Source of the DNA: Verrucomicrobiota bacterium
Lineage (GTDB): Bacteria; Verrucomicrobiota; Verrucomicrobiia; Limisphaerales; PALSA-1396
Assembly: GCA_016200005.1 (NCBI GenBank)
Contig: JACQFP010000047.1
Span: 124,001 to 188,000 of the forward strand
Reading direction: 5' to 3'
DNA: 64,000 bases
In this document: in pieces, positions 53,990 to 63,152 of the stretch
How the letters are laid out: each line of letters begins with the position of its first letter
How positions within the stretch are numbered: position 1 is the first letter of the stretch
Position numbers and translations under genes: made by a program
The notes under the pieces: model-generated
The model's input: the letters and a program-made list of their open reading frames with translations, nothing else
Told to the model about the DNA's origin: nothing
Database searches by the model: none

Positions 53990-54430
53990 TCATTTCCGTT
54001 TCTTCCCCGCGCAATCGGCGCACAGGCCATGAACGGCGATGTCGTAATGATCCACCTTGAAGCCCTTCGGGCGCGGTACGCTCGGCGAATCCGCCGGCAG
54101 CGCCACGTCAAAAACCGCCGCGCATTCATCGCAGTAATAGTGGCAATGCTCTTCCATGTTCGGACAGAACCGCGTCGCCCCGCGTTGAAGCTGGACCTGC
54201 CGCACCAGACCGGACTGCACCAACGCAGCGAGGCAATTGTAGACCGTCGCCATCGAGATGTCCGGCAGCGCGCGTTTGGCACGGATAAAAACCTCTTCCG
54301 CCGTCGGATGATCGAGCTTTTGGAGCAACACGTCATAAACCTGCTGCCGCTGGGACGTGAAACGAAATCCGTTCGTTGCCAGCCGCTCGGTCAGTTGCCG
54401 CTCATTCTTTTTGTTTCCCAAAAGATTCAT
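53990..54430 (-). CDS. Fur/PerR-family transcriptional regulator
   Basis: The 146-residue protein is a Fur-family metalloregulator. The winged helix comprises NERQLTERLATNGFRFTSQR, QQVYDVLLQKLDHPTAEEVF, IRAKRALPDISMATVYNCLA and ALVQSGLVRQVQLQRGATRF. The dimerisation part has HCHYYCDECAAVFDVALP and HYDIAVHGLCADCAGKKRK, with two CxxC motifs for structural zinc. Start 54430 is the first ATG; longer frames lack Fur-like sequence. Its position 30 bp before sufB and the operator upstream suggest it controls Fe-S assembly, in the manner of PerR or Fur; which metal it senses is not visible. Confidence 0.9.
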   Translation of the reverse strand: MNLLGNKKNERQLTERLATNGFRFTSQRQQVYDVLLQKLDHPTAEEVFIRAKRALPDISMATVYNCLAALVQSGLVRQVQLQRGATRFCPNMEEHCHYYCDECAAVFDVALPADSPSVPRPKGFKVDHYDIAVHGLCADCAGKKRK

Positions 54431-54442
54431 CAGGTCACGCCA

Positions 54443-54471
54443 ATTTAACCGGCGAAGAGCGGGCTTGTCAA
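54443..54471 (-). promoter_or_regulatory. Sigma-70 promoter of the Fur/sufB operon
   Basis: On the minus strand TTGACA (54471-54466) and TTAAAT (54448-54443) are separated by 17 bases, a near-ideal spacing, 13 bases before the ATG at 54430. It lies immediately downstream of the palindromic operator. Confidence 0.7.
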
Positions 54472-54474
54472 TAT

Positions 54475-54489
54475 TTGGAATTATTCTAA
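54475..54489. promoter_or_regulatory. Fur/PerR-type operator
   Basis: TTAGAATAATTCCAA read on the minus strand is a 7-1-7 inverted repeat with one mismatch, close to the PerR box (TTATAATNATTATAA). It ends three bases before the -35 box, where a Fur-family protein would repress transcription. Autoregulation by the adjacent regulator is inference. Confidence 0.68.
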
Positions 54490-54675
54490 ATAAAGGCGGC
54501 CCAAGCCCGACCAGTGCCGGGCGGAAGAAATCAGATGACGCTCCTCCCCACAAAGTTCCCCTCCAGGGAGGGGGTCAGGGGTGGGTTTCGTTTGCCCGGT
54601 CGATTTTACAAAACCGTGACATTTATGCTCCCCAGCCTTGCTTAACCTGGGTATCAATTAACGATACCAACAGTC

Positions 54676-55899
54676 ATGACTCGATTAAGCTTTAACAAGA
54701 AACCGACCTTCCTCTGGCAAGGCTTGTTGATTGTGCTTCCCGTCGTGGTGCTGGCGGCGGTTGGCATCTTCTCTCTGCGTCAGGACAAGATTTTGGCTCA
54801 ACACGAAGCAACCGAGCGCGCCCAAGCCATCGCGGACGATCTCCTCCCCAAAATCTGGACCGCATTAACAGCAACGAACGACTCCAACCTCTTCAAGCAT
54901 CACGCCTTTCAGATTGATCAAACGGGTGAACTGATTTTCCCGCGACCTTTCGACCCTATTCCACGGCCGCTGAGTTCAACAGAATTACCGTCGGACAATT
55001 CCCAAGCCATCGCGAAATACAACGACGCTGTCTTGCTGGCGCGGCAGGGGAAATTTCAAGAAGCTGCGAACACATTCAAAATCGTCGTGGATAAATTTCC
55101 AGACGCAATCGGCGACACGGGTCTTGAACTTGGGCCGCTGGCCCAATGGAAATTGCTCGAACTACAAAACCTCGAAACCAATCGCAGTGTCCTAAACTCT
55201 CCCAGCACAGCGGACTCCTTTTGGTCGAGCGCCATCTATCATCCCACTCCGTTGACCCCTTATTTTCTGCAACTTGTCTCGGAAGATGACCGTAACGTGC
55301 AAGAAATCTGGCAACGGCTCTGGGAGGAACACGAATTGTCGCGGGCGTTGTATTCTGCGGCGCGCGAACATCTCGGCGTCACGACGAGTCCCAAACCACC
55401 ACTCCTGACAATCCAAGGTAAAGAGGCAGAATTGAAATCGGCGACAGTCGCTGCGGCAAGCATTGTGATACCCCGCTTATTCTGGTTCCAGCACTGGTTG
55501 GCCGTCCGTTACGACGGCATCCCTTCTGAAGCCGCCGATCGAACGGGGCTGACAGCTCGTGAAGCAAAACGCCAGGTCAATAGCGGATTTGACAGCAGTT
55601 TGATAGGCTCAAAAAATATAATTACCCGTGAAAACAGAATGAGCCTTGATGCGGCAGGCACACCCCGTGCGGTCACACTCGATAATCAGGAAGCCGTTCT
55701 TTCAAAGACCCCGGCAAAGCCGATCTTCCCCAAGAAGTCTAAAGGCAGAAACATTCCTGACTTGGAAGTGGTGGAAGGGCCGACTAGCTCCGAGTCCGAC
55801 AGCCGTTCGGCCATGCCAACCAACTTTTGGTTCGTTTACCGCGCTGAGTCCGAACTCGGCTCACAAGTGACTGCCTTGGTGAAGGCCACGCAGATTTGA
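54676..55899 (+). CDS. Membrane-anchored sensor-like protein, probably truncated
   Basis: The 407-residue protein begins MTRLSFNKKPTFLWQGLLIV with a helix at residues 11-31. A long extracytoplasmic part with TPR-like (LLARQGKFQEAANTFKIVVD) and alpha/beta sequence follows, then FWFVYRAESELGSQVTALVK. This resembles the input region of large verrucomicrobial sensor kinases, but no HAMP, PAS or kinase domain is present; the frame stops at ATQI just where the neighbouring convergent gene begins to overlap. It may be the 5' part of a kinase gene truncated by a rearrangement. Divergent from the Fur-like gene. Confidence 0.55.
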   Translation: MTRLSFNKKPTFLWQGLLIVLPVVVLAAVGIFSLRQDKILAQHEATERAQAIADDLLPKIWTALTATNDSNLFKHHAFQIDQTGELIFPRPFDPIPRPLSSTELPSDNSQAIAKYNDAVLLARQGKFQEAANTFKIVVDKFPDAIGDTGLELGPLAQWKLLELQNLETNRSVLNSPSTADSFWSSAIYHPTPLTPYFLQLVSEDDRNVQEIWQRLWEEHELSRALYSAAREHLGVTTSPKPPLLTIQGKEAELKSATVAAASIVIPRLFWFQHWLAVRYDGIPSEAADRTGLTAREAKRQVNSGFDSSLIGSKNIITRENRMSLDAAGTPRAVTLDNQEAVLSKTPAKPIFPKKSKGRNIPDLEVVEGPTSSESDSRSAMPTNFWFVYRAESELGSQVTALVKATQI

Positions 55900-58327
55900 T
55901 GCCCCACTTGTGCGAACCATCCGCGGCGTTGAGGCAAAGCAGCGTGCCGTTCAAGACAGGTACGCCGATTTCCAACTTGCCGTCGCCATCGAAATCACCG
56001 ACCGGCCCCAAGCCGTTGGAGCCTTCGTCGTTGTTGTGAAACTCTGCCCAAAGCGGTTTGCCGTCGGCGTGAACGGCGGCATACCCGCCGCGCGCGTAAG
56101 AGCGGGCGTTGAGATAGGCATCTAATCTGCCGTCGCCGTTGAGGTCGGCTACGCTTGGTTCGGAGTACGCAAGCCACTTGCCGAAGTAATTGGTACTCGT
56201 CACGAAGGCAGGCGGAAAAATTGGCTCGCCTGTTTTACCGCTGATGACCCCGTAAATCGTGAAGAACATCTGCACAAGGTCATCGATGCCATCGCCGTTC
56301 ATGTCCGCCACGGATGGAATTCCGCCCCCGAATGGCATGGCAGATTCCTTGGCAACCAGTCCTTTGCGCTGCCAGACGACTTCGCCCGTGTCGCCGCGCA
56401 ACACCCAACCTTCACCGCTGCCCTTGGAGCGGCGGTGCAGGTCAACATAAACATCCAGTCCGCGCCGCCGGCCCGTGAAATGTCCGAACGTCCAATGGTC
56501 AATGCCCGCCTGCAACCCGCCCCACGGACACCCTTCGATGGAACGACGCCACTTGATCTTACCTCGCGCGTTCACACAGACAAGCGAACTCAATCCGTGC
56601 TCGTCCTCCGCCGCGAACAGGACTTCGGGACGTCCGTCGCCATCCAAGTCCGCGGCCTGCGGGCAACGCGCGCCATTCAGTGCGTAGCCAGGGGACAAGC
56701 CCATCCCCACGCCGGGCAATGACCAGAGAATCGTCGGCGGTGACGAGTGCTCCTTCCCCGGCTTAAGCACGACGATTTCCCCCGCTGCATTCTGCACGAT
56801 GATTTCGTTTCGCCCATCGCCGTCCAAGTCAACGGCGATAGGAATCGTTGTGAAGCCGCCTGATTTTCCCAAATCGGATTGATGGGTAACTTTACCTTTC
56901 GTGTCAACGGTCAGCGCCTTGCCCGCCGTCAGGTCGCGAATGTGAACTTCATTAGCACTGGCAAAGACGAGGTTCAAGCGGTGACCGGGTTGCGCAAACT
57001 TCCAAGTCCGTTTCACACTCCCGTCAGGCATCAGCGAAGCAGCGCGAAAAGTGTCTTCAAACCGGCCCGCGTTGCTTTTCTCAGCGAAGAAGAAGTCGGG
57101 TCTGCCGTCGCTGTCGATGTCGGCGCGCAAAATATCCAATGAACCTTCGTCGGCAATCGTGTTCGCCGTGGGCGGCAGCGTGGCATTCATGAGCACCGGA
57201 CGGACTCGCTTGAGCACAGCGAGGTCGATGAGCTTGTGTCCCTCGAGACGGCCGATATGCAGGTCGCAGTAAGTCGGCGGACGCTTTTCGCGCGTCGGCG
57301 TGTAGATGAGCTCCGAGACGCCGTCTCCATTCAGATCAGTGATCGACCACAACCACACGCCGGCGATGTCCGCCTTCACTTTACCCGTCTCACAATCTCG
57401 GACGATGAGATGCCATTGATCATCCACCTCCCCGTCCACCAGCATGTAGGCCATCTCGTCCTGGCCATCGCCGTCGAGGTCCGTCACCGGATTCGGTCCG
57501 ACGTGGAGGTAATTGGGCCGGCCCTCCGGACGCGGCGCATTTTCGTTTTCGAGATACTTGTGTCCCCAGGCGTGAACCCATTTTCCGTTTTCAAAGCGAA
57601 CACACTCAACGTGCAATACGAAATCGCTGATGACGAAGATGTCCTTTTGCGGCCGGTCGTGGCGGAGGCGGCTGAGCAACATGCCGTAGTTTCTACCTTT
57701 GGCCACGGGCACTTCGGCTTTCAAGTCGCCGGTTTGGCCGTTGAAAATCTGCACGCGATAATGCGGCGCGGTGACAATCTCCGGCAAGCCGTCGCCGTCC
57801 ACGTCGTCCACGATGAGCGTCGGCGCGTATTGATCCTTGAGCGGGCCGGTCGTCCACGCCAGTTCGCCGTGCGGTGCGCCTTTGTCGAACGTGAAGCAAT
57901 ACCCCTGTCCTTCGCCCGTGTCCATGCGATGCGAGAAGGAGATGATCTGCATTCCCTTGCGATCGGGAAACAATTTGCACACGCGGACATTGCCGCCCAG
58001 TGGAAAACCATTCACGGTGAATGACCACAGCCGCTTGCCGGACAAGTCCGTGACCTCAATCGTTTTGCCAGTCAACGAAAACTTCTCCAGCGTGCCGTCG
58101 CCATCGAGATCGGCCACATTCGAGGGTTCATCGTTTTTGTTGGCCGCGATGCCAACGAATGGAGCGCCGAGGTAATACTCCCACTTGATTTCAGGTGTCA
58201 CGATTCGGCCCTTGGCGGGCGTGACTCCGGAGAGCGCGACATCGTGGCGATAAACCGGCCAGTCATTGGTGGGCGCGCCAACGGCGATGCCCAAGGTGAG
58301 ACCAAAGAGCAGTGCGGCAATTTTCAT
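55784..58327 (-). CDS. Secreted FG-GAP/VCBS-repeat propeller protein, C-terminus probably lost
   Basis: The 847-residue protein starts MKIAALLFGLTLGIAVGAPT, a signal peptide. The body has many FG-GAP repeats with Ca2+-binding D-x-D-x-D-G loops (NVADLDGDGTLEKFSL, VDDVDGDGLPEIVTAP, PVTDLDGDGQDEMAYM, ITDLNGDGVSELIYTP, AADLDGDGRPEVLFAA, VADMNGDGIDDLVQMF, VADLNGDGRLDAYLNA), as in integrin-like propellers, and probably lies outside the cell. After LCLNAADGSHKW the sequence becomes basic and unrelated (SRVRTQRGKRTKSWLAWPNG) and is read from the antisense of the sensor-like gene, so the natural C-terminus seems to have been replaced. Confidence 0.75.
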   Translation of the reverse strand: MKIAALLFGLTLGIAVGAPTNDWPVYRHDVALSGVTPAKGRIVTPEIKWEYYLGAPFVGIAANKNDEPSNVADLDGDGTLEKFSLTGKTIEVTDLSGKRLWSFTVNGFPLGGNVRVCKLFPDRKGMQIISFSHRMDTGEGQGYCFTFDKGAPHGELAWTTGPLKDQYAPTLIVDDVDGDGLPEIVTAPHYRVQIFNGQTGDLKAEVPVAKGRNYGMLLSRLRHDRPQKDIFVISDFVLHVECVRFENGKWVHAWGHKYLENENAPRPEGRPNYLHVGPNPVTDLDGDGQDEMAYMLVDGEVDDQWHLIVRDCETGKVKADIAGVWLWSITDLNGDGVSELIYTPTREKRPPTYCDLHIGRLEGHKLIDLAVLKRVRPVLMNATLPPTANTIADEGSLDILRADIDSDGRPDFFFAEKSNAGRFEDTFRAASLMPDGSVKRTWKFAQPGHRLNLVFASANEVHIRDLTAGKALTVDTKGKVTHQSDLGKSGGFTTIPIAVDLDGDGRNEIIVQNAAGEIVVLKPGKEHSSPPTILWSLPGVGMGLSPGYALNGARCPQAADLDGDGRPEVLFAAEDEHGLSSLVCVNARGKIKWRRSIEGCPWGGLQAGIDHWTFGHFTGRRRGLDVYVDLHRRSKGSGEGWVLRGDTGEVVWQRKGLVAKESAMPFGGGIPSVADMNGDGIDDLVQMFFTIYGVISGKTGEPIFPPAFVTSTNYFGKWLAYSEPSVADLNGDGRLDAYLNARSYARGGYAAVHADGKPLWAEFHNNDEGSNGLGPVGDFDGDGKLEIGVPVLNGTLLCLNAADGSHKWGIKSAWPSPRQSLVSRVRTQRGKRTKSWLAWPNGCRTRS

Positions 58328-58604
58328 AGGAACAAACTTTCGTCCGACTTGCCCGGTCGCTTCGTCACCTTCCAACCGGAGCCAGCCGGCGTTTCCAGAC
58401 GGGTGACTTTGTGTTCGCATCTTCGGTCGCCTTCGTGTCCTGTCCAGTCCAAACCGTTGAGTGATCAAGGCTCACCATGAATCCAAACCGCACTGGAGCG
58501 TCGCTGCGTGAGAGGGTGGACGTCGCGAAAGCGGGATTCGACTTTTCGCAAGCCGTGCATAATACTCGCTCGGTCCGGCATTTTTGCCGCGCAACAGAAA
58601 TACC

Positions 58605-59954
58605 ATGAAACAATTAACCCGCAGACAATTCACCAAAACTCTGGCCGCCGCAGGAACGGCGGCCGCCTTCTCGCAACTGCGCGTGTCCGGCGCGAATGAC
58701 CGCGTGCGCCTCGGCTTCATCGGCGTCGGCAATCGCGGTGACCAGGTGCTCGACGCGTTTCTCAAACAGCCGGATGCGGAAGTTGTCGCGGTTTGCGACA
58801 TTTACCAGCCGTACGTCGATTTCTCGGCGAAGAAGATCGGCACGAATCCAAAAAAGTTCAAAGACTACCGGCGTTTGCTTGCATTGAAGGAGGTTGATGC
58901 CGTCGTCATCGCCACCCCCGACCATTGGCACGCGTTGCAGACCATTCACGCCTGCGAAGCCGGCAAGGATGTCTATGTGGAGAAACCGCTGTCGCTGTGC
59001 GTGGCGGAAGGACGCGCGATGGTCGAGGCCGTGCAGCGGCACCAGCGCGTTTGCCAGGTCGGCACCAATCGCCGGTCCTCGCGCATGTGCCGCGAGATGG
59101 CGGAGTTCATCCGTGGGGGCGGTATTGGGAAGATCACGGTGGCGCGCGCATTTCACATTCAAAATGAATGGCCCAAAGGTATCGGTCAATCGCCGGACCG
59201 TGAACCGCCACCGGATTTGGATTGGGAGGCGTGGCTCGGGCCGGCGCCGAAAGTTCGTTTCAACCCGAATCGCGGGCTGTATCGCTTCCGCTGGTTCTAC
59301 GATTATTCCGGCGGTCAGGTCACCAACATGGGCGTGCACTATCTCGACCAGATTCATTGGGCGCTGGGCCACGATGCGCCCCTGGCAGTCGCTGCGCTGG
59401 GCGGTCGCGTCGCTGAAATTGATGACAACCGGGAAATCCCCGACACGCTCGAAGTCACCTGGCAGTATCCGGGCGGCACGCTGGTGACGTTCTCGCAGTT
59501 CAATGCGACTGCCGCGCCGGCCGCTTTTCGCAAATGCGAAATTGAGTTCCGCGGCACGAAGGGCACGCTGTATCTGAACAGCAGCGGCTGGGAAGTCGTG
59601 CCCGACGCGATCACTTCCAATGCGTTTCCGGTGCGTTCGCCCATTGATCGTAAAGGGGAACGGGGCTGGCGCATGGGGGAGAGGCCACTGATCGAGCCAA
59701 AGCAGGTCAGCGGCGATTCCGACACCGGTCCGCACGCGCGCAATTTTCTCGATTGCGTCAAGAGCCGCGCTCGCTGCAATGCCGACGCCGAAACCGGCCA
59801 CCGGAGCACAACGACCACGCTGCTCGCCAACATAGCGCTCAAAACCCGCGCCTTGTTGGAATGGGACGCGCAGGCGGAAAAGTTTACCCACCACGCTGTC
59901 GCCAACGACCTGCTGCGCTACCATTACCGCGCGCCGTACCGATTCCCGGGCTGA
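58605..59954 (+). CDS. Tat-exported Gfo/Idh/MocA-family oxidoreductase
   Basis: The 449-residue protein begins [20 protein letters not shown], a twin-Arg signal (Arg 6-7). The Rossmann fold follows ([20 protein letters not shown]), then [20 protein letters not shown] and [20 protein letters not shown] with the EKP motif. [20 protein letters not shown] and [20 protein letters not shown] are family landmarks. Periplasmic members with Tat signals are frequent in planctomycetes and verrucomicrobia and often act on glycans. It is transcribed away from the FG-GAP gene, 277 bp apart. Confidence 0.88.
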   Translation: MKQLTRRQFTKTLAAAGTAAAFSQLRVSGANDRVRLGFIGVGNRGDQVLDAFLKQPDAEVVAVCDIYQPYVDFSAKKIGTNPKKFKDYRRLLALKEVDAVVIATPDHWHALQTIHACEAGKDVYVEKPLSLCVAEGRAMVEAVQRHQRVCQVGTNRRSSRMCREMAEFIRGGGIGKITVARAFHIQNEWPKGIGQSPDREPPPDLDWEAWLGPAPKVRFNPNRGLYRFRWFYDYSGGQVTNMGVHYLDQIHWALGHDAPLAVAALGGRVAEIDDNREIPDTLEVTWQYPGGTLVTFSQFNATAAPAAFRKCEIEFRGTKGTLYLNSSGWEVVPDAITSNAFPVRSPIDRKGERGWRMGERPLIEPKQVSGDSDTGPHARNFLDCVKSRARCNADAETGHRSTTTTLLANIALKTRALLEWDAQAEKFTHHAVANDLLRYHYRAPYRFPG

Positions 59955-60075
59955 CGTCAATAGCAAGGACCGAAAAACAAGTTGAGGGTACACCCGTGGC
60001 CCACCGGACCGGGGTGTCCGAAGGTCATTTGCGCGGGCGAGAATCCGATTGACTCGGTGGGTTGCCCGCTCAAGC

Positions 60076-61395
60076 ATGGTTTTATTGCGTGAGTCCCCAA
60101 AAATTCGCAGCCGCTACCCCACTTCGGCGCGAGCGGGAGCGCGAGTACAGGTTTCGGCCTTGTCACCGTCGCGCCGACACCGCTATGGCTGTGTTTTGGC
60201 GCTAACCGGGATTTTACTGTCGGGACTGGTTCACGCCCAGGACACAAATGAATTCCGCCCCTACCTTCAATGGCGGGTGGGCGAATTTGCGCCCAAATGG
60301 GGGGTGCTGGACTTGCGCGGAATCAGCTTGGGCGCGGACTTCAACCAGCACTGGAGTGCGGAGCTGGCGCTCGACGCCTGGCAACTGAATTTCGAACCGC
60401 TCCACTCCGGAGTGGTGTTCGGCGAAGAACAGGTCTTTACGCTCGCTCCGCAAGCGCGATTCCGAATTCCCGTCGGGTCGGATCGCCTGTTGCTCTACTC
60501 CATCGTGGGCGTCGGCGGATCGTGGATTCAATTCAACGACCGCAAGGCGGAAGGCATTGGGCACCGGATTGACGCCGACGGCATGACCTTCTCCGCAACC
60601 GCGGGTCTGGGTTTCGACTATCTGCTGGCGCCCAACATCGCTTTCAACCTCGAAGGCAAATATGTCTGGTGCGATCCCATCGGAATCCGGATTGACGGCC
60701 GAAGACAGGACTGGGATGCGTCGTCATTTCTCGCCACGCTGGGTTTGCGGATTTATTTCGACAAACAGCCGCCGGAAATGCTGTTGAGCAAGGCGGGCGT
60801 CTTCAAACCCGTGCGCTTCTATTTCGGCACGCAAGGCGGATTCACGGTTTTGACCGATGGCGAATGGGTTTCAGGCGCCGAACTGGTGCCGAAACTCAAT
60901 GCGCTCGGCGGCACGCTCAATTTGAATTACACCATCGCGCTGGGAGCGGATTTTGGCGAACACCTCGGCGGCGAACTCGCGCTGGCACACACGGAATATT
61001 CGCTGTTTCTGCCGGGAAATGGCCCGGTCGGCGAATACTCGATGTACTCAGCGATCCCGATGTTGCGGCTGCGATTTCCCTCTGCCAGCGGTCGCTGGGT
61101 GCCCTACGCGATCGCCGGGGCGGGGGTCGTCTATGGCGAGTTCCACGATGTGAAACCGGCCGGCGTTGGTCTTGGGATTCGCGCCAAAGGCACTTCGCCC
61201 GCGTTCGTCGCCGGTGCAGGGGTGGATTACTTCATCGCTCGTAATCTTTCTCTGACCTTTGAAAGCCGCTGGCGATATGCCTTGGACCAGAAGCTGGCTG
61301 TCCCGGGCGGTCCGACAGGTAAAGGAGACACCTCAGAAATTCAATTCACAGTTGGATTCCGCGCGTACCTGTTTGAATTCGGAAAGCGGAGGTGA
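60076..61395 (+). CDS. Outer-membrane beta-barrel protein with two homologous halves
   Basis: The protein (439 residues from ATG 60076) contains a signal-peptide-like stretch RHRYGCVLALTGILLSGLVH, ending in AQ; because it is far from that ATG, TTG 60160 (LSPSRRHRYGCVLALTG) may be the true start. After it come alternating amphipathic strands in two halves: FRPYLQWRVGEFAPKWG to LGLRIYFDKQ and RFYFGTQGGFTVLTDGEWVS to VGFRAYLFEFGKRR, each about 180 residues with the same order (SAELALDAWQ / GGELALAHTE; YSIVGVGGSW / YAIAGAGVVY; LGFDYLLAPN / AGVDYFIARN). This suits two eight-stranded barrels of the OmpA/OmpW type. A TTG start at 60049 is the longest frame. Confidence 0.75.
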   Translation: MVLLRESPKIRSRYPTSARAGARVQVSALSPSRRHRYGCVLALTGILLSGLVHAQDTNEFRPYLQWRVGEFAPKWGVLDLRGISLGADFNQHWSAELALDAWQLNFEPLHSGVVFGEEQVFTLAPQARFRIPVGSDRLLLYSIVGVGGSWIQFNDRKAEGIGHRIDADGMTFSATAGLGFDYLLAPNIAFNLEGKYVWCDPIGIRIDGRRQDWDASSFLATLGLRIYFDKQPPEMLLSKAGVFKPVRFYFGTQGGFTVLTDGEWVSGAELVPKLNALGGTLNLNYTIALGADFGEHLGGELALAHTEYSLFLPGNGPVGEYSMYSAIPMLRLRFPSASGRWVPYAIAGAGVVYGEFHDVKPAGVGLGIRAKGTSPAFVAGAGVDYFIARNLSLTFESRWRYALDQKLAVPGGPTGKGDTSEIQFTVGFRAYLFEFGKRR

Positions 61396-61743
61396 CTACG
61401 GGGGCGATCAAGGGCAAAGGCGCGTTTCAGAACTTCAAAGACACGGCCAGCCGCCTGGGCTTGCTGAAACTTTCGTGTCGGCATCGGGGCGCGGCCATGA
61501 GAGAATTCGTCGTGGCGTGAGCTGAAGCCAGCCAAGTCCGCTGCGAAAATGACATCAAGAATCGAGAATAGAAACGGCGCGGGGTTCGCAGTGGCCGACC
61601 CTACTGAAGCGCGACTGGCTGCTTCGCAGGGCAGGTGGAGGCGCCCCGCGCTCCCTCTGGGTTCGGCGTTGCGACGTCCTTGTCCCACAAGATTCAATCG
61701 GCAAATCGCCATGAGAAACGTCAATCGCGTTGAGTGAATTCAC
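61396..61743 (+). other. Intergenic region without a recognised gene
   Basis: A 348-bp stretch between the barrel gene and a lipoprotein gene. Short frames in it show no motif. I found no clear terminator or inverted repeat in it. Confidence 0.4.
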
Positions 61744-62193
61744 ATGAAATGTTTCTTCTTTCTCTTTGGGGCGCTGCTCGCGTCGTGGGTCCTAGCAGGT
61801 TGTCAATCGCCGCCACCCGCGGCCGAAGGCAGCCTCGCGTGGGTGGAGATTGACGGACGCACAGGTGCCGAAATCCGGCAGGCGACCGTCGAGGTGTTCA
61901 AGGACGAAAGTTATCGCTTAAAAACCAATACCGTTTTGCAAGTGACCTTCGAAAAGCCCGGCGGCGCAGTGAACAACCTCGCTTACGGCGGCTGGGACTC
62001 CGGTGTGACGATCCGCGTGATTGTCCACGTCAATGTCCAAAACAACGGCTCGCACTTGCTGCATTGCACGGTATTCCGGGTGCGCGATCCCGGCGACCGC
62101 TCGGTGGAGGAGGCACGGCCCATTCATCTCGGGCGCGGGCCGTATCAGGAGTTGTTGAAGCGCGTCAAAGAAAAACTCCGCTCCGGCCCATGA
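61744..62193 (+). CDS. Small lipoprotein of unknown function
   Basis: The 149-residue protein begins MKCFFFLFGALLASWVLAGC with a lipobox (LAGC, Cys 20), so it is probably membrane-anchored in the periplasm. The rest is a single compact alpha/beta domain (VEIDGRTGAEIRQATVEVFK, YGGWDSGVTIRVIVHVNVQN, LHCTVFRVRDPGDRSVEEAR). I do not recognise the family. It overlaps the next gene by 4 bases (ATGA), so the two are probably translated together. Confidence 0.7.
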   Translation: MKCFFFLFGALLASWVLAGCQSPPPAAEGSLAWVEIDGRTGAEIRQATVEVFKDESYRLKTNTVLQVTFEKPGGAVNNLAYGGWDSGVTIRVIVHVNVQNNGSHLLHCTVFRVRDPGDRSVEEARPIHLGRGPYQELLKRVKEKLRSGP

Positions 62194-63152
62194 AACAACT
62201 TGTTGTCACGATCTTCGCGGCGCTCATTCTTCACGGCAGTCTCTCCTTGGCAGACGGTCTGAAGCTCGAGACGGTTGCGCTGCCTGCATTGCGAATCAAC
62301 GGACAGGCGGCCAGGGCGCACACGCAGGGACTGGAAATCGCGGCCGGCAAATATTATGTCACCGCGCGTCGGGAGGACGTCCGGCCGAGGCGCGCATTGC
62401 TGCTGCGAACCGAGCCAGCCGGAACGAACTGGGATGTCTGGGACATCACATCTGTTGACGCCGCTGGAAAGGTGATGGCGCTGGATCATCCCGGCGGAAT
62501 GCAGTCGGACGGGAAGCGTTTGTGGATTCCAGTTGCCGAGAGCAAACGTCATGGGCGCAGCCGCATTTGCGTTTTTGCTCTGGAGGGCATGGTGGCCGGC
62601 AAGCCGCTGAAACCGGTATTTGAGTTCTCCGTCAACGATCACATCGGCGCGCTGGCGGTCGAGAGCGGGCACGGGTTGGTGTTCGGCGCAAATTGGGATA
62701 CGGAAACGGTTTATGTTTGGGACCTCGAAGGTCGCCTGAAACGGACGTTGACCGGTGCCGAACTCAAGGCGCGCGACTTGGGCGTGGTCACCAGCGGTGA
62801 GGTCCGTGCGGGTGTCGCGGTTCAGGATTGGAAGGTTGTTGGCGATCGCCTCTTTGCCTCCGGCCTCTTTCGCGCGCCTGAATCGGTCAAAGTGTCGCCG
62901 AAAAGCCGCTGGATTTCCTTCGCCAATTTTTTGGAAACGGATTTCCAGCGCAGGATTTGCTTTCCACCTTTGCAGGACGGAGTCGAGCTCGCGCGTGAAG
63001 CCATGGCCGTTTTTGACGGTCTGGTTTATTTCCTGCCTGAAGATTTGGGTGCCCGCAACCGGCTCTTCCGCGTCGCTCTGGCGGACCTCCTGAAACGTGG
63101 CGTGGCTAAGGAGGCCCGCGCTTCGCAGAATCAGGGACGCATCAGCCGGTAA
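62190..63152 (+). CDS. Secreted propeller-like protein (DUF6454-like)
   Basis: The 320-residue protein starts MKQLVVTIFAALILHGSLSL, a signal peptide. The body has repeated four-stranded blocks (TQGLEIAAGKYYVTARREDV, WDVWDITSVDAAGKVMALDH, PGGMQSDGKRLWIPVAESKR, VFEFSVNDHIGALAVESGHG, GLVFGANWDTETVYVWDLEG), which fit a six-bladed propeller. Function unknown. ATG 62190 is supported by the ATGA overlap with the lipoprotein gene; the earlier frame from 62064 lies within it. Its 3' end overlaps the convergent neighbour by 22 bases. Confidence 0.7.
   Translation: MKQLVVTIFAALILHGSLSLADGLKLETVALPALRINGQAARAHTQGLEIAAGKYYVTARREDVRPRRALLLRTEPAGTNWDVWDITSVDAAGKVMALDHPGGMQSDGKRLWIPVAESKRHGRSRICVFALEGMVAGKPLKPVFEFSVNDHIGALAVESGHGLVFGANWDTETVYVWDLEGRLKRTLTGAELKARDLGVVTSGEVRAGVAVQDWKVVGDRLFASGLFRAPESVKVSPKSRWISFANFLETDFQRRICFPPLQDGVELAREAMAVFDGLVYFLPEDLGARNRLFRVALADLLKRGVAKEARASQNQGRISR

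Noticed and set aside
52700-54448. 582-codon open frame on the plus strand
   Set aside because: It is fully antisense to sufB and the Fur-like gene, His/Arg-rich as expected for a shadow of a GC-rich gene, and contains no motif.
54555-54590. Palindrome around CCCCTCCAGGGAGGGG
   Set aside because: A short palindrome between divergent genes with no second copy seen here; too weak to list as a repeat family.
58614-60077. 487-codon open frame on the minus strand
   Set aside because: Antisense to the Tat-exported Gfo/Idh gene, which has clear family motifs; the frame has the usual Arg/His-rich shadow composition.
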